Source: Acholeplasmataceae bacterium (GTDB taxonomy: Bacteria > Bacillota > Negativicutes > Acidaminococcales > Acidaminococcaceae). Taken from it: a DNA stretch of 6,021 bases. The notes beneath the pieces were generated by a model that was not told the DNA's origin, made no database searches, and saw only the letters and a program-made list of their open reading frames with translations. Below, one piece after another: positions 1-5,357 of this stretch. The stretch covers positions 1 through 6,021 of the forward strand of contig JAAYIB010000141.1 in assembly GCA_012744295.1 (NCBI GenBank), written 5' to 3'. Made by a program: the position numbers and the translations under genes. Within the stretch, counting starts at the first letter, position 1. Each line of letters opens with the position of its first letter.

Positions 1-1
1 G

Positions 2-274
2 GGCTTGATTATGGCCGCCATCCAATTGGTAGACCCAACGCAAAAAAAAAGTGCTAACCCGGTAGCTCCTGCAGCTCCGAAGGTTGCTGCTCCCGCAGCA
101 GCCGCAGTTGCTGCCAAAAAAGATGACGCTGCTGTTATCGCCGTTATCGCTGCCGCTGTAGCTGCTTACGGCTACTCAGCATCCCAAATTTCCTGTGTGC
201 GCCGCATGCCGGCTGCAGGCTGGTCGCAAACCGCTCGCATCGAGTCCATCAGCGTCCGCAAGGAATGTTTCTAA
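2..274 (+). CDS. mmdD: Na+-translocating decarboxylase delta (membrane-anchor) subunit, 5'-partial
   Basis: This is the C-terminal 90 codons of a small anchor subunit of the OadG/MmdD/GcdD family, which ties the carboxyltransferase and biotin carrier to the membrane pump of a sodium-translocating decarboxylase. The frame is open to the left edge, and the first residues (GLIMAAIQLVDP) look like the end of the single N-terminal membrane helix. The apparent TTG at 5 is therefore not the real start. An Ala/Pro/Lys-rich linker follows at about 59-120. Then comes a compact conserved domain with the family-type segment AVIAAAVAAYGYS and the ending WSQTARIESISVR. Family members are about 105-120 residues, so roughly 20-30 residues are missing. 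It lies 52 bases upstream of the biotin-carrier gene, in one operon. The symbol follows the methylmalonyl-CoA system; gcdD (glutaconyl-CoA) or oadG would be equally consistent with the sequence. Assignment to the family is secure, the substrate is not. Confidence 0.85.
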   Translation, partial: GLIMAAIQLVDPTQKKSANPVAPAAPKVAAPAAAAVAAKKDDAAVIAVIAAAVAAYGYSASQISCVRRMPAAGWSQTARIESISVRKECF

Positions 275-310
275 GTAGTTGGTTAAGGCAAAAAGATATT
301 ACGTAATTTA

Positions 311-316
311 AGGGGG
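311..316 (+). promoter_or_regulatory. Ribosome binding site of the biotin-carrier gene
   Basis: A purine run AGGGGG sits 10 bases before the ATG at 327. It is G-rich rather than the AGGAGG used elsewhere in this window, and its spacing is slightly long, but it is the only candidate for this start. Confidence 0.6.
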
Positions 317-326
317 ATTTTTATCC

Positions 327-716
327 ATGAAAAAGTTCAACATTACTGTCAATGGTACTGCTTATGAAGTAGAAGTTGAAGAGTTAGGCGGCGCAGTCAG
401 CGCTGCTCCTAAGGCTGCTGCTCCTGCCGCTGCTCCGGCTCCGGCTCCCAAGGCTGCTCCTGCCGCTGCTCCGGCTCCGGCCGCTGCCGCTCCTGTTGCT
501 GCCGGTGCAACTGCAATCAACGCTCCTATGCCGGGCAAAGTTATGTCCGTAGCCGTTAAGGTTGGCGACGCTGTTAAAGCAGGCGATGTTCTGATGATTC
601 TTGAAGCTATGAAAATGCAAAACGAGATCATGGCTCCGGCTGACGGAACTGTTACTGACGTTCGCGTTACCGCAGGACAAAACGTCAATACCGGTGATCC
701 GATGATCGTTCTCTAA
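327..716 (+). CDS. mmdC: Biotin carboxyl carrier (gamma) subunit of Na+-translocating decarboxylase
   Basis: This 129-residue biotin carrier shuttles the carboxyl group from the cytoplasmic carboxyltransferase (alpha subunit) to the membrane beta subunit, where decarboxylation drives Na+ export. Residues 1-20 (MKKFNITVNGTAYEVEVEEL) are the short N-terminal strand pair typical of these carriers. Residues 24-60 are a flexible Ala/Pro/Lys linker. Residues 63-129 are a complete biotinyl/lipoyl domain with the invariant EAMKM motif at 93-97, so K96 is the expected biotinylated lysine. The hairpin on the opposite side of the domain (APADGTV, 103-109) is also present. The length fits known gamma subunits. 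The linker contains an internal DNA repeat, listed separately. The gene follows the delta subunit and precedes beta, the order D-C-B reported for glutaconyl-CoA decarboxylase and compatible with methylmalonyl-CoA decarboxylase. The family call is very secure; the choice of mmdC over gcdC is not settled. Confidence 0.93.
   Translation: MKKFNITVNGTAYEVEVEELGGAVSAAPKAAAPAAAPAPAPKAAPAAAPAPAAAAPVAAGATAINAPMPGKVMSVAVKVGDAVKAGDVLMILEAMKMQNEIMAPADGTVTDVRVTAGQNVNTGDPMIVL
417..481 (+). repeat. Direct repeat in the linker of the biotin-carrier gene
   Basis: A 29-base segment at 417-445 is repeated exactly at 453-481, giving a 36-base period. It encodes a 12-residue Ala/Pro/Lys linker unit present about twice. 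Identity extends to the wobble positions, which suggests a recent in-frame duplication rather than selection on the protein alone. Such repeats can change copy number and so alter linker length without breaking the frame. Confidence 0.8.
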
Positions 717-880
717 TAACTGCCCTTACAAAGGACAGTGTTCAAGGTTTGTATAATGCCCGTCAAAATGGCGCAGTGCGACCCAATGACCGTTCTCTAG
801 TTGGACTTGTTTGGCTGACAAGTGTTTGACGGGGCAGGAACCGGCCTTGCTGTAGTAATTAAATATTAGGAGGCTATTAA
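717..880 (+). other. Long spacer between gamma and beta subunit genes with nested inverted repeats
   Basis: This is 164 bases without a gene inside what should be a compact operon. Directly visible is an outer pair, TGCCCGTCAAA (757-767) against TTTGACGGGGCA (825-836), which forms 11 pairs with one bulged G. Inside it ACTTGT (805-810) pairs with ACAAGT (818-823) around a 7-base loop, and CGC/GCG could form a small stem near 773-780. No T-tract follows, so it does not look like a rho-independent terminator. A perfect TATAAT lies at 752-757, but no good -35 sits at normal spacing; the best is AGGACA at 732-737, only 14 bases away. The spacer may be a processing or stabilising element that sets beta-subunit output apart from gamma, or a weak internal promoter. 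No known RNA class was recognised. Confidence 0.5.
868..873 (+). promoter_or_regulatory. Ribosome binding site of the beta-subunit gene
   Basis: A perfect AGGAGG lies 7 bases before the ATG at 881 and fixes the start. It is stronger than the site of the upstream gamma gene, consistent with independent initiation after the long spacer. Confidence 0.85.
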
Positions 881-2011
881 ATGGACGCTTTTATAGTTGC
901 TTTGCAGGCAATTTGGGGCGACAGCGGCTTTGCTGCATTTACCATGGGTAATGCTATTATGATGCTTGTAGGTATAATTCTTTTATACCTTGCTATTGGT
1001 AAAGGCTTTGAACCGCTCTTGCTCTCTCCGATTGCTTTTGGCTGTCTTTTGGCCAATGTCCCTAAAACCGGGTTTGAAACTGACCCCGGCGTAATGCAGG
1101 TAATACTTTACGGTATTCACCACGAAGTATTTCCCCCATTGATTTTCCTGGGTGTAGGCGCGATGACCGACTTCGGACCGCTCCTTGCTAATCCCAAAAC
1201 CTTGCTTTTGGGTGCGGCTGCTCAGGCAGGTGTATTCATTTCACTGTTAGGTGCTATGTTTTTGGGCTTTACAGTCCAAGAAGCTGCTGCCATCGGTATC
1301 ATCGGCGGCGCTGACGGCCCGACTGCAATTTACCTGGCTGCCAAGATGGCTCCGAATCTGCTCGGCGCAATCGCGGTTGCCGCATATTCTTACATGTCAC
1401 TGGTGCCATTGATCCAACCACCGATCATGAAGTTGTTCACCAGCGAAGCTGACCGTAAGATTGTCATGGAACAATTGCGTCCGGTTACCAAATTCGAAAA
1501 GGTTGTTTTCCCGGTTGTTTCGACTATCGTTATCAGCTTGCTCCTGCCACCGGTTACCGCTCTGATCGGTATGCTGATGCTGGGCAACCTGTTTAAGGAA
1601 GCCGGCTGCCTGGATCGTCTTTCCGACACAGCGCAAAATGCATTGATGAATATCGTAACTATCATGTTGGCAACCGGTACCGGTTTGACCATGAAGGCTG
1701 ATAGTTTCCTGAACTACCAAACGATACTGATTATAATGCTCGGTCTTGTAGCGTTTGCGGCCGGTACGGCTGCGGGCGTCCTTTTCGGACAAATCATGAA
1801 GGTCACGACTGGCGGCAAAATCAATCCTCTGATTGGTTCCGCCGGCGTATCGGCTGTGCCGATGGCCGCGCGTGTTTCTCAGATAGTTGGTCAAAAGGCC
1901 AATCCTTCCAACTTCCTTTTGATGCACGCCATGGGTCCGAACGTTGCCGGAGTTATCGGTACGGCGGTAGCTGCAGGCGCAATGCTTGCCATGATTGGTG
2001 CGGCAAAATAA
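881..2011 (+). CDS. mmdB: Na+-pumping carboxybiotin decarboxylase beta subunit
   Basis: This 376-residue integral membrane protein of the OadB/MmdB/GcdB family decarboxylates carboxybiotin on the gamma subunit and couples this to Na+ export. It is hydrophobic almost throughout, with multiple membrane segments. Several residues known to matter in Klebsiella OadB can be placed by matching spacing. The motif GGADGPTAIY holds D145 (OadB D203), and Y169 and Y171 follow at +24 and +26 (OadB Y227/Y229). The motif NPLIGSAGVSAVPMAAR holds N315, G319, S324 and R331 (OadB N373, G377, S382, R389, with identical spacing). All are intact, so the pump should be active. The length matches the shorter MmdB/GcdB type rather than the longer enterobacterial OadB. 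It is the third decarboxylase gene of the operon, following a 164-base structured spacer. The function is secure; the substrate depends on the alpha subunit outside the window. Confidence 0.95.
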   Translation: MDAFIVALQAIWGDSGFAAFTMGNAIMMLVGIILLYLAIGKGFEPLLLSPIAFGCLLANVPKTGFETDPGVMQVILYGIHHEVFPPLIFLGVGAMTDFGPLLANPKTLLLGAAAQAGVFISLLGAMFLGFTVQEAAAIGIIGGADGPTAIYLAAKMAPNLLGAIAVAAYSYMSLVPLIQPPIMKLFTSEADRKIVMEQLRPVTKFEKVVFPVVSTIVISLLLPPVTALIGMLMLGNLFKEAGCLDRLSDTAQNALMNIVTIMLATGTGLTMKADSFLNYQTILIIMLGLVAFAAGTAAGVLFGQIMKVTTGGKINPLIGSAGVSAVPMAARVSQIVGQKANPSNFLLMHAMGPNVAGVIGTAVAAGAMLAMIGAAK

Positions 2012-2190
2012 TCCTTGCTTATTAAAAATGGTCAGACACTCGGTTGCTGCGCTTAAACGCAGCAATCCTGTGTTTGCCAGGATGTTAATTAATCAGCGGG
2101 ATTAGCGTTTCTTGCAACTGAATATTGTGACCAAGCAAATCCTCTGATTGATTCAACATAAATTTTACCCACAAAAAAGGAGGATGAATT
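2012..2190 (+). other. Spacer between the pump and permease genes with two overlapping hairpins
   Basis: This is 179 bases without a gene. Hairpin A is TTGCTGCG (2044-2051) with CGCAGCAA (2058-2065), a perfect 8-bp stem around CTTAAA, extendable by a G-T and a G-C pair to 2042/2067. Hairpin B is ATCCTG (2065-2070) with CAGGAT (2078-2083), a perfect 6-bp stem with a 7-base loop. Base 2065 is shared, and the extended form of A also takes 2066-2067, so the extended A and B compete. No run of T follows either stem; only TGTTT follows A and an AT-rich TTAATTAA follows B. This could be an attenuator, a processing site or a weak terminator separating the decarboxylase from the permease. No convincing promoter was found between here and the permease start. 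Confidence 0.55.
2177..2183 (+). promoter_or_regulatory. Ribosome binding site of the permease gene
   Basis: AAGGAGG lies 7 bases ahead of the ATG at 2191, a near-perfect match to the 16S rRNA tail, and fixes the start. Confidence 0.85.
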
Positions 2191-3468
2191 ATGACACCTG
2201 CAGTAAAATGTCTCATCTTGTTAGCTGTTATTGCCCTATTCTTTGTTACTGAAATGATTCCTTTGGCAGTCACGGCAATGGGCGGTGCTATCGCCTGCGG
2301 ACTTTTAGGCTTTATTCCTATTAAAACGGTTTTCTCCGGTTTATCCAATTCAACGGTTGTCTTGTTTGCCGGTATGTTTGTTGTTGGCGCGGCCATGTTT
2401 CATACGGGCCTTGCCCAAAAAATCGGTGCCGGTGTTGTAAAAGTTTCGGGAACCGGCGAAAATAGCCTGATGTTCGGTATTATGCTTATTGCTGCCGGCT
2501 TGTCCGCAGTGCTTTCAAACACAGGGACTGCAGCATGCCTGATGCCGGTTGTTCTTGGTATCTGCGCAGCAGCCAAGATTCCCGCTTCCCGCCAATTGAT
2601 GCCTTTGGCTTTTGCCGCAGGTCTCGGCGGAACTATTACAATGGTTGGTACACCTCCTAACATTATCGCAAACGGTGCATTGGCTGCGGCTGGCATTCAA
2701 AGCTCCTTCGGTTTCTTTGAATATGCCAAGGCCGGTATTCCTCTGACGGTTGCCGGTATACTTTATATGATGTTCATTGGCAAGCATTTATTGCCCAAAA
2801 AAGCACTTGATGCGGACCAGGAAATCGAGCAGGAAATTGAAGCATCCGCTACTAACTCGTCAAAACAAATGGTTGCCGCGGCAATCCTTGTTGTTGTTGT
2901 TCTTGTTATGGCTATGAACTTCAAGTGGATCACTCTTGAAATGGCTGCAGTCATCGGCGCTATTGTAGCCGTTCTGACCGGCTGCCTGACAGAGAAACAA
3001 GCATACGCTTCCATCGACTGGGTTACAATTTTCTTGTTTGCCGGCATGATGCCTGTTTCGTCCGCTATGGATAAAACCGGCGCGGGCAAAATGATTGCCC
3101 AATGGACCGTAGGTCTGATGGGCGGCTCGCCTTCACCGCTTTTGGTTACGGCTGTGCTCTTCATCCTTTCCTGCATGCTGACCCAGTTCATGTCCAATAC
3201 TGCTTCGGCAGCTCTGCTTTGCCCGATAGGCGTAGCAATCTCCAAGCAGCTTGGCGCTGACCCGAAGGCTGTTCTGATGGCTATTGCAATGGCTGCATCC
3301 TGCGCCTTCGCGACTCCTGTCGGAACTCCACCGAACACCTTGGTTCTCGGACCAGGCGGTTACAAATTCATGGACTACGTAAAAGCCGGTACCGGTCTTG
3401 TTATCGTGTCCTTCATAGTTTGTATCATCGTTATCCCTATTGCTTGGCCGTTCTTCCCGGGGAAATAA
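2191..3468 (+). CDS. SLC13/DASS-family anion (dicarboxylate) permease
   Basis: This 425-residue secondary transporter of the divalent anion:Na+ symporter type (SLC13, ion transporter superfamily) is predicted to bring in a di- or tricarboxylate with Na+. The two inverted structural halves each carry the family's paired signature: SNT at 109-111 with GTPPN at 153-157, and SNT at 335-337 with GTPPN at 378-382. In VcINDY-type carriers these hairpin tips form the Na+ and carboxylate sites. A charged cytoplasmic linker (about 203-226, rich in Glu/Asp/Lys) separates the halves, and hydrophobic segments fill the rest. The length is normal and the protein looks complete. It lies 179 bases after the pump subunit and directly before a strong terminator, so it probably ends the decarboxylase operon. 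A Na+-coupled succinate or similar dicarboxylate uptake role would fit, because the pump next door makes the Na+ gradient. The substrate is inference; the family call is secure. Confidence 0.85.
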   Translation: MTPAVKCLILLAVIALFFVTEMIPLAVTAMGGAIACGLLGFIPIKTVFSGLSNSTVVLFAGMFVVGAAMFHTGLAQKIGAGVVKVSGTGENSLMFGIMLIAAGLSAVLSNTGTAACLMPVVLGICAAAKIPASRQLMPLAFAAGLGGTITMVGTPPNIIANGALAAAGIQSSFGFFEYAKAGIPLTVAGILYMMFIGKHLLPKKALDADQEIEQEIEASATNSSKQMVAAAILVVVVLVMAMNFKWITLEMAAVIGAIVAVLTGCLTEKQAYASIDWVTIFLFAGMMPVSSAMDKTGAGKMIAQWTVGLMGGSPSPLLVTAVLFILSCMLTQFMSNTASAALLCPIGVAISKQLGADPKAVLMAIAMAASCAFATPVGTPPNTLVLGPGGYKFMDYVKAGTGLVIVSFIVCIIVIPIAWPFFPGK

Positions 3469-3495
3469 CCTTTAGGCGGTTAAGCACGAAAAATG

Positions 3496-3550
3496 TGGAA
3501 CTGTCCGTTCGCAGCATCCCTGCAACGGCAGTTCCATTTTTTATTTTATT
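3496..3550 (+). terminator. Rho-independent terminator of the decarboxylase-permease operon
   Basis: TGGAACTG (3496-3503) pairs perfectly with CAGTTCCA (3529-3536). The stem continues with CCGTT (3505-3509) against AACGG (3524-3528) and GCAG (3511-3514) against CTGC (3520-3523), leaving single bulges at T3504 and C3510 and a 5-base loop. The 17-bp stem is followed at once by TTTTTTATTTTATT (3537-3550). It lies 27 bases after the permease stop codon. Confidence 0.95.
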
Positions 3551-3585
3551 AAAAATGCCTGGTAATTCATCTATTAGCTGATTTT

Positions 3586-3617
3586 TTGTATCAATTCCCG
3601 TTGAAATTTGCTATAAT
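3586..3617 (+). promoter_or_regulatory. Extended -10 promoter for the small membrane-protein cluster
   Basis: TGCTATAAT at 3609-3617 is a perfect extended -10 element (TGn plus TATAAT). The -35 is poor: TTGTAT at 3586-3591 has 20-base spacing, and nothing better lies at 17. This is typical of promoters that lean on the extended -10. It sits just after a strong terminator and about 90 bases ahead of the GTG at 3709, giving an untranslated leader of roughly 85 bases. No operator repeat was recognised in that leader. Confidence 0.75.
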
Positions 3618-3696
3618 TACTAATAAGTTGGCGCAGAGCGGCAGTTTGCGGTTTTATGTAAAAGCTAAAGCGATGCACTGGTGAAATCTATAAAGC

Positions 3697-3702
3697 GGAG
3701 GG
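3697..3702 (+). promoter_or_regulatory. Ribosome binding site that selects the GTG start at 3709
   Basis: GGAGGG is 6 bases before GTG 3709 but only 3 bases before TTG 3706, so the GTG is the better start. Confidence 0.75.
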
Positions 3703-3708
3703 TTATTG

Positions 3709-4203
3709 GTGGAATTATTTAGAGAAGAGTCGTCTGTCAGTATGGAAAGACAGATGTTTATGTACGGAGCTTTGGCCTTGATCGCCCTTTCTTTCGCGTA
3801 CGAGGGTTACAATACCTTTGCTCTCGGCAAGCCGAATATTTTAGGCTGGGGTTACAGTATTTTGTTCTTCTGTTTGTGGGTTTGGCGCTGCATTTTCCGC
3901 TATACCTATATTCTTAAAGAAAAAGAACTTGTGATTATCAGCCACGGACTTGGCATTCGTCGCACCTATACAGTAAAGCTTGACGCCACGGAAAGCTTTA
4001 CCAATAATTATGTGCGCAGTTTTTTCAGAAAAACAAAAATCAGTCATTACATACACCGCTATTCTTCGATGGATCCAAATCCACAGCGATTATTGGTCTT
4101 TACTGAAAAGAAACATCTGGCGGCGGTAATCTTCAAATGCAGCGACAAATTCATCAGGGAACTGCGTAAACTGATTCCCGGCAAATTTTTGGATTTTCGC
4201 TGA
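3709..4203 (+). CDS. Two-helix membrane protein with a PH-like C-terminal domain
   Basis: This 164-residue protein is of unknown function. It has a short charged N-terminus, two hydrophobic helices at about 16-34 and 44-64, and a C-terminal cytoplasmic domain of about 100 residues. That domain alternates short strands (YTYILKEKELVIISH, 66-80; RRTYTVKL, 84-91; RLLVFTEKKHLAAVIFK, 127-143) and ends in an amphipathic helix (SDKFIRELRKLI, 145-156). This arrangement resembles bacterial PH-like membrane proteins, where a double helix hairpin precedes a PH fold. The resemblance is by architecture, not by a diagnostic motif. The start is GTG at 3709, chosen from ribosome-site spacing. It is the first gene after a clear promoter and is followed 51 bases later by another small membrane protein, suggesting a shared membrane-linked role. 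No signal peptidase site is evident. Confidence 0.7.
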   Translation: MELFREESSVSMERQMFMYGALALIALSFAYEGYNTFALGKPNILGWGYSILFFCLWVWRCIFRYTYILKEKELVIISHGLGIRRTYTVKLDATESFTNNYVRSFFRKTKISHYIHRYSSMDPNPQRLLVFTEKKHLAAVIFKCSDKFIRELRKLIPGKFLDFR

Positions 4204-4241
4204 TAAGTGTTAAAAGCTTAAGTTAATTAAAGGGCAACCTG

Positions 4242-4247
4242 AGGAGG
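4242..4247 (+). promoter_or_regulatory. Ribosome binding site of the 91-residue membrane protein
   Basis: AGGAGG lies 7 bases before ATG 4255. The strong site supports this small gene as real. Confidence 0.8.
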
Positions 4248-4254
4248 CGCATTT

Positions 4255-4530
4255 ATGGTTGAAGCAACTAATACGGAACTTGTCAGCAGAATTCTGCAGG
4301 TGTTTTTCGTATCCTTTGTCTATATTTTCGGCGTGGCAAGAGCCATAGGGGCCGAAAACAAAATGAAATGGTTTAAAAGACGCACTAAGACTACTTTTTT
4401 CAGTCAAAAAGGGTTCTTGGGCGAATATATTAATTTCGGCTACCCTCGCACTTGGCAGGGACTGGTTGTGTTTGTTGCAATTTATGGCGTAATTTTCGGC
4501 CTTGGCTACTTTTACGTCTTCAGGTTTTAG
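4255..4530 (+). CDS. Small two-helix membrane protein of unknown function
   Basis: This is a 91-residue protein that was not recognised. A polar N-terminus is followed by a hydrophobic helix at about 12-32, then a basic stretch (KMKWFKRRTK, 37-46) likely to face the cytoplasm. A second helix lies at about 67-88 and the protein ends almost directly after it. The positive loop between two helices predicts both termini outside. It has a perfect ribosome site, an ATG start, the same orientation as its neighbours and a 27-base gap to the next gene, all supporting a real gene in a three-gene unit. No catalytic motif is visible. A long reading frame on the opposite strand covers the same stretch but lacks such support. 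Confidence 0.7.
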   Translation: MVEATNTELVSRILQVFFVSFVYIFGVARAIGAENKMKWFKRRTKTTFFSQKGFLGEYINFGYPRTWQGLVVFVAIYGVIFGLGYFYVFRF

Positions 4531-4543
4531 TAATTGCTGCCGC

Positions 4544-4549
4544 AAGGAG
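4544..4549 (+). promoter_or_regulatory. Ribosome binding site that selects the GTG start at 4558
   Basis: AAGGAG ends 8 bases before GTG 4558. It lies inside the reading frame if the upstream TTG at 4534 were used, so the GTG is the preferred start. Confidence 0.75.
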
Positions 4550-4557
4550 TTGGAAAC

Positions 4558-4950
4558 GTGACTGAAATTGTGGGTTTCATCATTGCCGTAAAAGGTGAAA
4601 GAGCAAAGGTTAAGATTGATAAATCCGGCAGTGAAGCATCCAATCTGCCAAAATATATGGATTGCTGGAACAAGATTGATGCCAAGGAAGGCGCCAAAGT
4701 AAAGATTGAAATGCAGGAGCTTGATGCAGGCAAGGCGCGCAAGATCATCATCGCTTTGCCCGTTCTGTTCGCGATTGCAGGGGCGTCTTTCGGCAGAGTG
4801 ATTGCCAATTATCTCGCTGTTGAACGGTTGTGGACGATTGGGGCCAGCACGCTGCTCTGGTTGTTCATGGGCTGGACTTACACCGGCACGTTTCGCAGGG
4901 ATGCCGTACGTAAGGGCGAACAGCCAGTTGTTGTGGACGTTATCTACTGA
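4558..4950 (+). CDS. RseC/MucC-like membrane protein without the cysteine cluster
   Basis: This 130-residue protein has the architecture of the RseC (SoxR-reducing system) family. The N-terminal beta-rich domain opens with TEIVGFIIAVKGERAKVKI (2-20), equivalent to the family's start on glycine, valine and a hydrophobic strand. A KEGAKVKIEM strand (43-52) follows, then two membrane helices at about 62-86 and 91-108 and a short basic tail. Classic members carry several closely spaced cysteines after the first strands. Here that stretch (21-38) has only one, C36, so redox activity is doubtful. RseC proteins are linked to sigma-E control and SoxR reduction in proteobacteria; that role should not be carried over. 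It is the last of three small membrane-protein genes, starting at GTG 4558. The family call is by pattern and is moderately sure. Confidence 0.65.
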   Translation: MTEIVGFIIAVKGERAKVKIDKSGSEASNLPKYMDCWNKIDAKEGAKVKIEMQELDAGKARKIIIALPVLFAIAGASFGRVIANYLAVERLWTIGASTLLWLFMGWTYTGTFRRDAVRKGEQPVVVDVIY

Positions 4951-5090
4951 CCGAGACGAAATGCATATTATAAGGTTTGTTTGCATAGGATCAGACAAGA
5001 ATGTTCTCCATTGGTTTTCTGGGATGAATAGATAGCTTTAAGTGATGAATTGCCCAAGTGGCACTCTAAGCGAAAGAGAGGTGTAGTTGC

Positions 5091-5327
5091 TTGCAATTTA
5101 GGCAGAAGTATCCGGCCGGCTTCGCCCGTTCGGATGAAAAGACTGCCCGAACGTTCATCATTGATAGGCATCGTGATTTGTTGAAACAGGAAATGAGCCG
5201 GATTTTTCTTAACTCACCGCTTCACTTGTACGTACGGCCCATTGATATTATCAGAAAGGAACAAACGTTAATTTCATCTCGGATAATAATCAATCAAGAA
5301 TATACCTGCGTAATTGTAAGTGTATAG
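5091..5327 (+). CDS. Doubtful 78-residue hypothetical protein
   Basis: This is a possible small gene. It starts at TTG 5091, 7 bases after GAGGTG (5078-5083), a good match to the ribosome-site consensus, and ends 30 bases before the carrier gene. The translation is hydrophilic and basic in its first half (FARSDEKTARTFIIDRHRDL) and more hydrophobic at the end (TCVIVSV). No domain was recognised. In its favour are the ribosome site, the spacing and a plausible composition at the N-terminal half. Against it are the TTG start, several codons rare in neighbouring genes (AGG, AGA, CGG, ATA) in the second half, and an overlap with competing hairpins that suggests a non-coding leader instead. It could also be a gene remnant. 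Confidence 0.35.
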   Translation: MQFRQKYPAGFARSDEKTARTFIIDRHRDLLKQEMSRIFLNSPLHLYVRPIDIIRKEQTLISSRIIINQEYTCVIVSV

Positions 5328-5341
5328 AATCTAATAATGTG

Positions 5342-5346
5342 AGGAG
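5342..5346 (+). promoter_or_regulatory. Ribosome binding site of the MatC-like gene
   Basis: AGGAG lies 11 bases before ATG 5358. The spacing is a little long, but this is the only purine-rich site near the start. Confidence 0.6.
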
Positions 5347-5357
5347 AAGCGATAACA

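Larger units (their letters stand above)
4951..5357 (+). other. 407-base stretch with little clear coding and several short inverted repeats
   Basis: No terminator with a T-tract follows the RseC-like gene. A weak hairpin TTGTTTG (4977-4983) with CAGACAA (4992-4998) lies just after it. Between 5110 and 5159 three stems compete: ATCCG (5110-5114) with CGGAT (5131-5135); CGTTCGG (5127-5133) with CCGAACG (5147-5153), a perfect 7 bp; and GATGAA (5133-5138) with TTCATC (5154-5159). A small reading frame (listed separately) spans 5091-5327. Promoter candidates are weak: TTGATA (5242-5247) with GTTAAT (5267-5272) at 19-base spacing, and GATAAT (5282-5287) without a -35. One of them may drive the downstream carrier gene. 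No known riboswitch class was recognised. Confidence 0.5.

Noticed and set aside
298..307. Perfect palindrome ATTACGTAAT between delta and gamma genes
   Set aside because: It is only 10 bases long, lies inside an operon without a promoter, and is easily expected by chance in AT-rich sequence.
752..757. TATAAT as a definite internal promoter for the beta subunit
   Set aside because: There is no acceptable -35 at 16-18 bases and no proper TGn extension, so it is kept only as a possibility in the spacer entry.
1397..2065. Long open frame of 222 codons on the minus strand within the beta-subunit gene
   Set aside because: It is antisense to a pump gene with every key residue intact. It starts in the hairpin after that gene, has no ribosome site, and its translation is a low-complexity polar mix typical of a shadow frame.
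2763..3338. 191-codon open frame on the minus strand in the permease gene
   Set aside because: It lies antisense to a complete SLC13 protein with both signature pairs, so it is best explained as codon-bias shadowing.
4534..4557. Upstream TTG start for the RseC-like protein
   Set aside because: It would place the ribosome site inside the coding region; the GTG at 4558 has correct spacing and begins the recognisable family sequence.
4210..4998. 262-codon open frame on the minus strand
   Set aside because: It spans two + strand genes and their spacers. Those + strand genes have strong ribosome sites, membrane helices and operon context, and no domain was recognised in the antisense product.
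5064..5083. Resemblance of CTCT...AAGAGAGGTG to part of a SAM-I (S-box) leader
   Set aside because: The other conserved S-box parts are missing, there is no terminator, and the downstream gene is a transporter without a methionine link.
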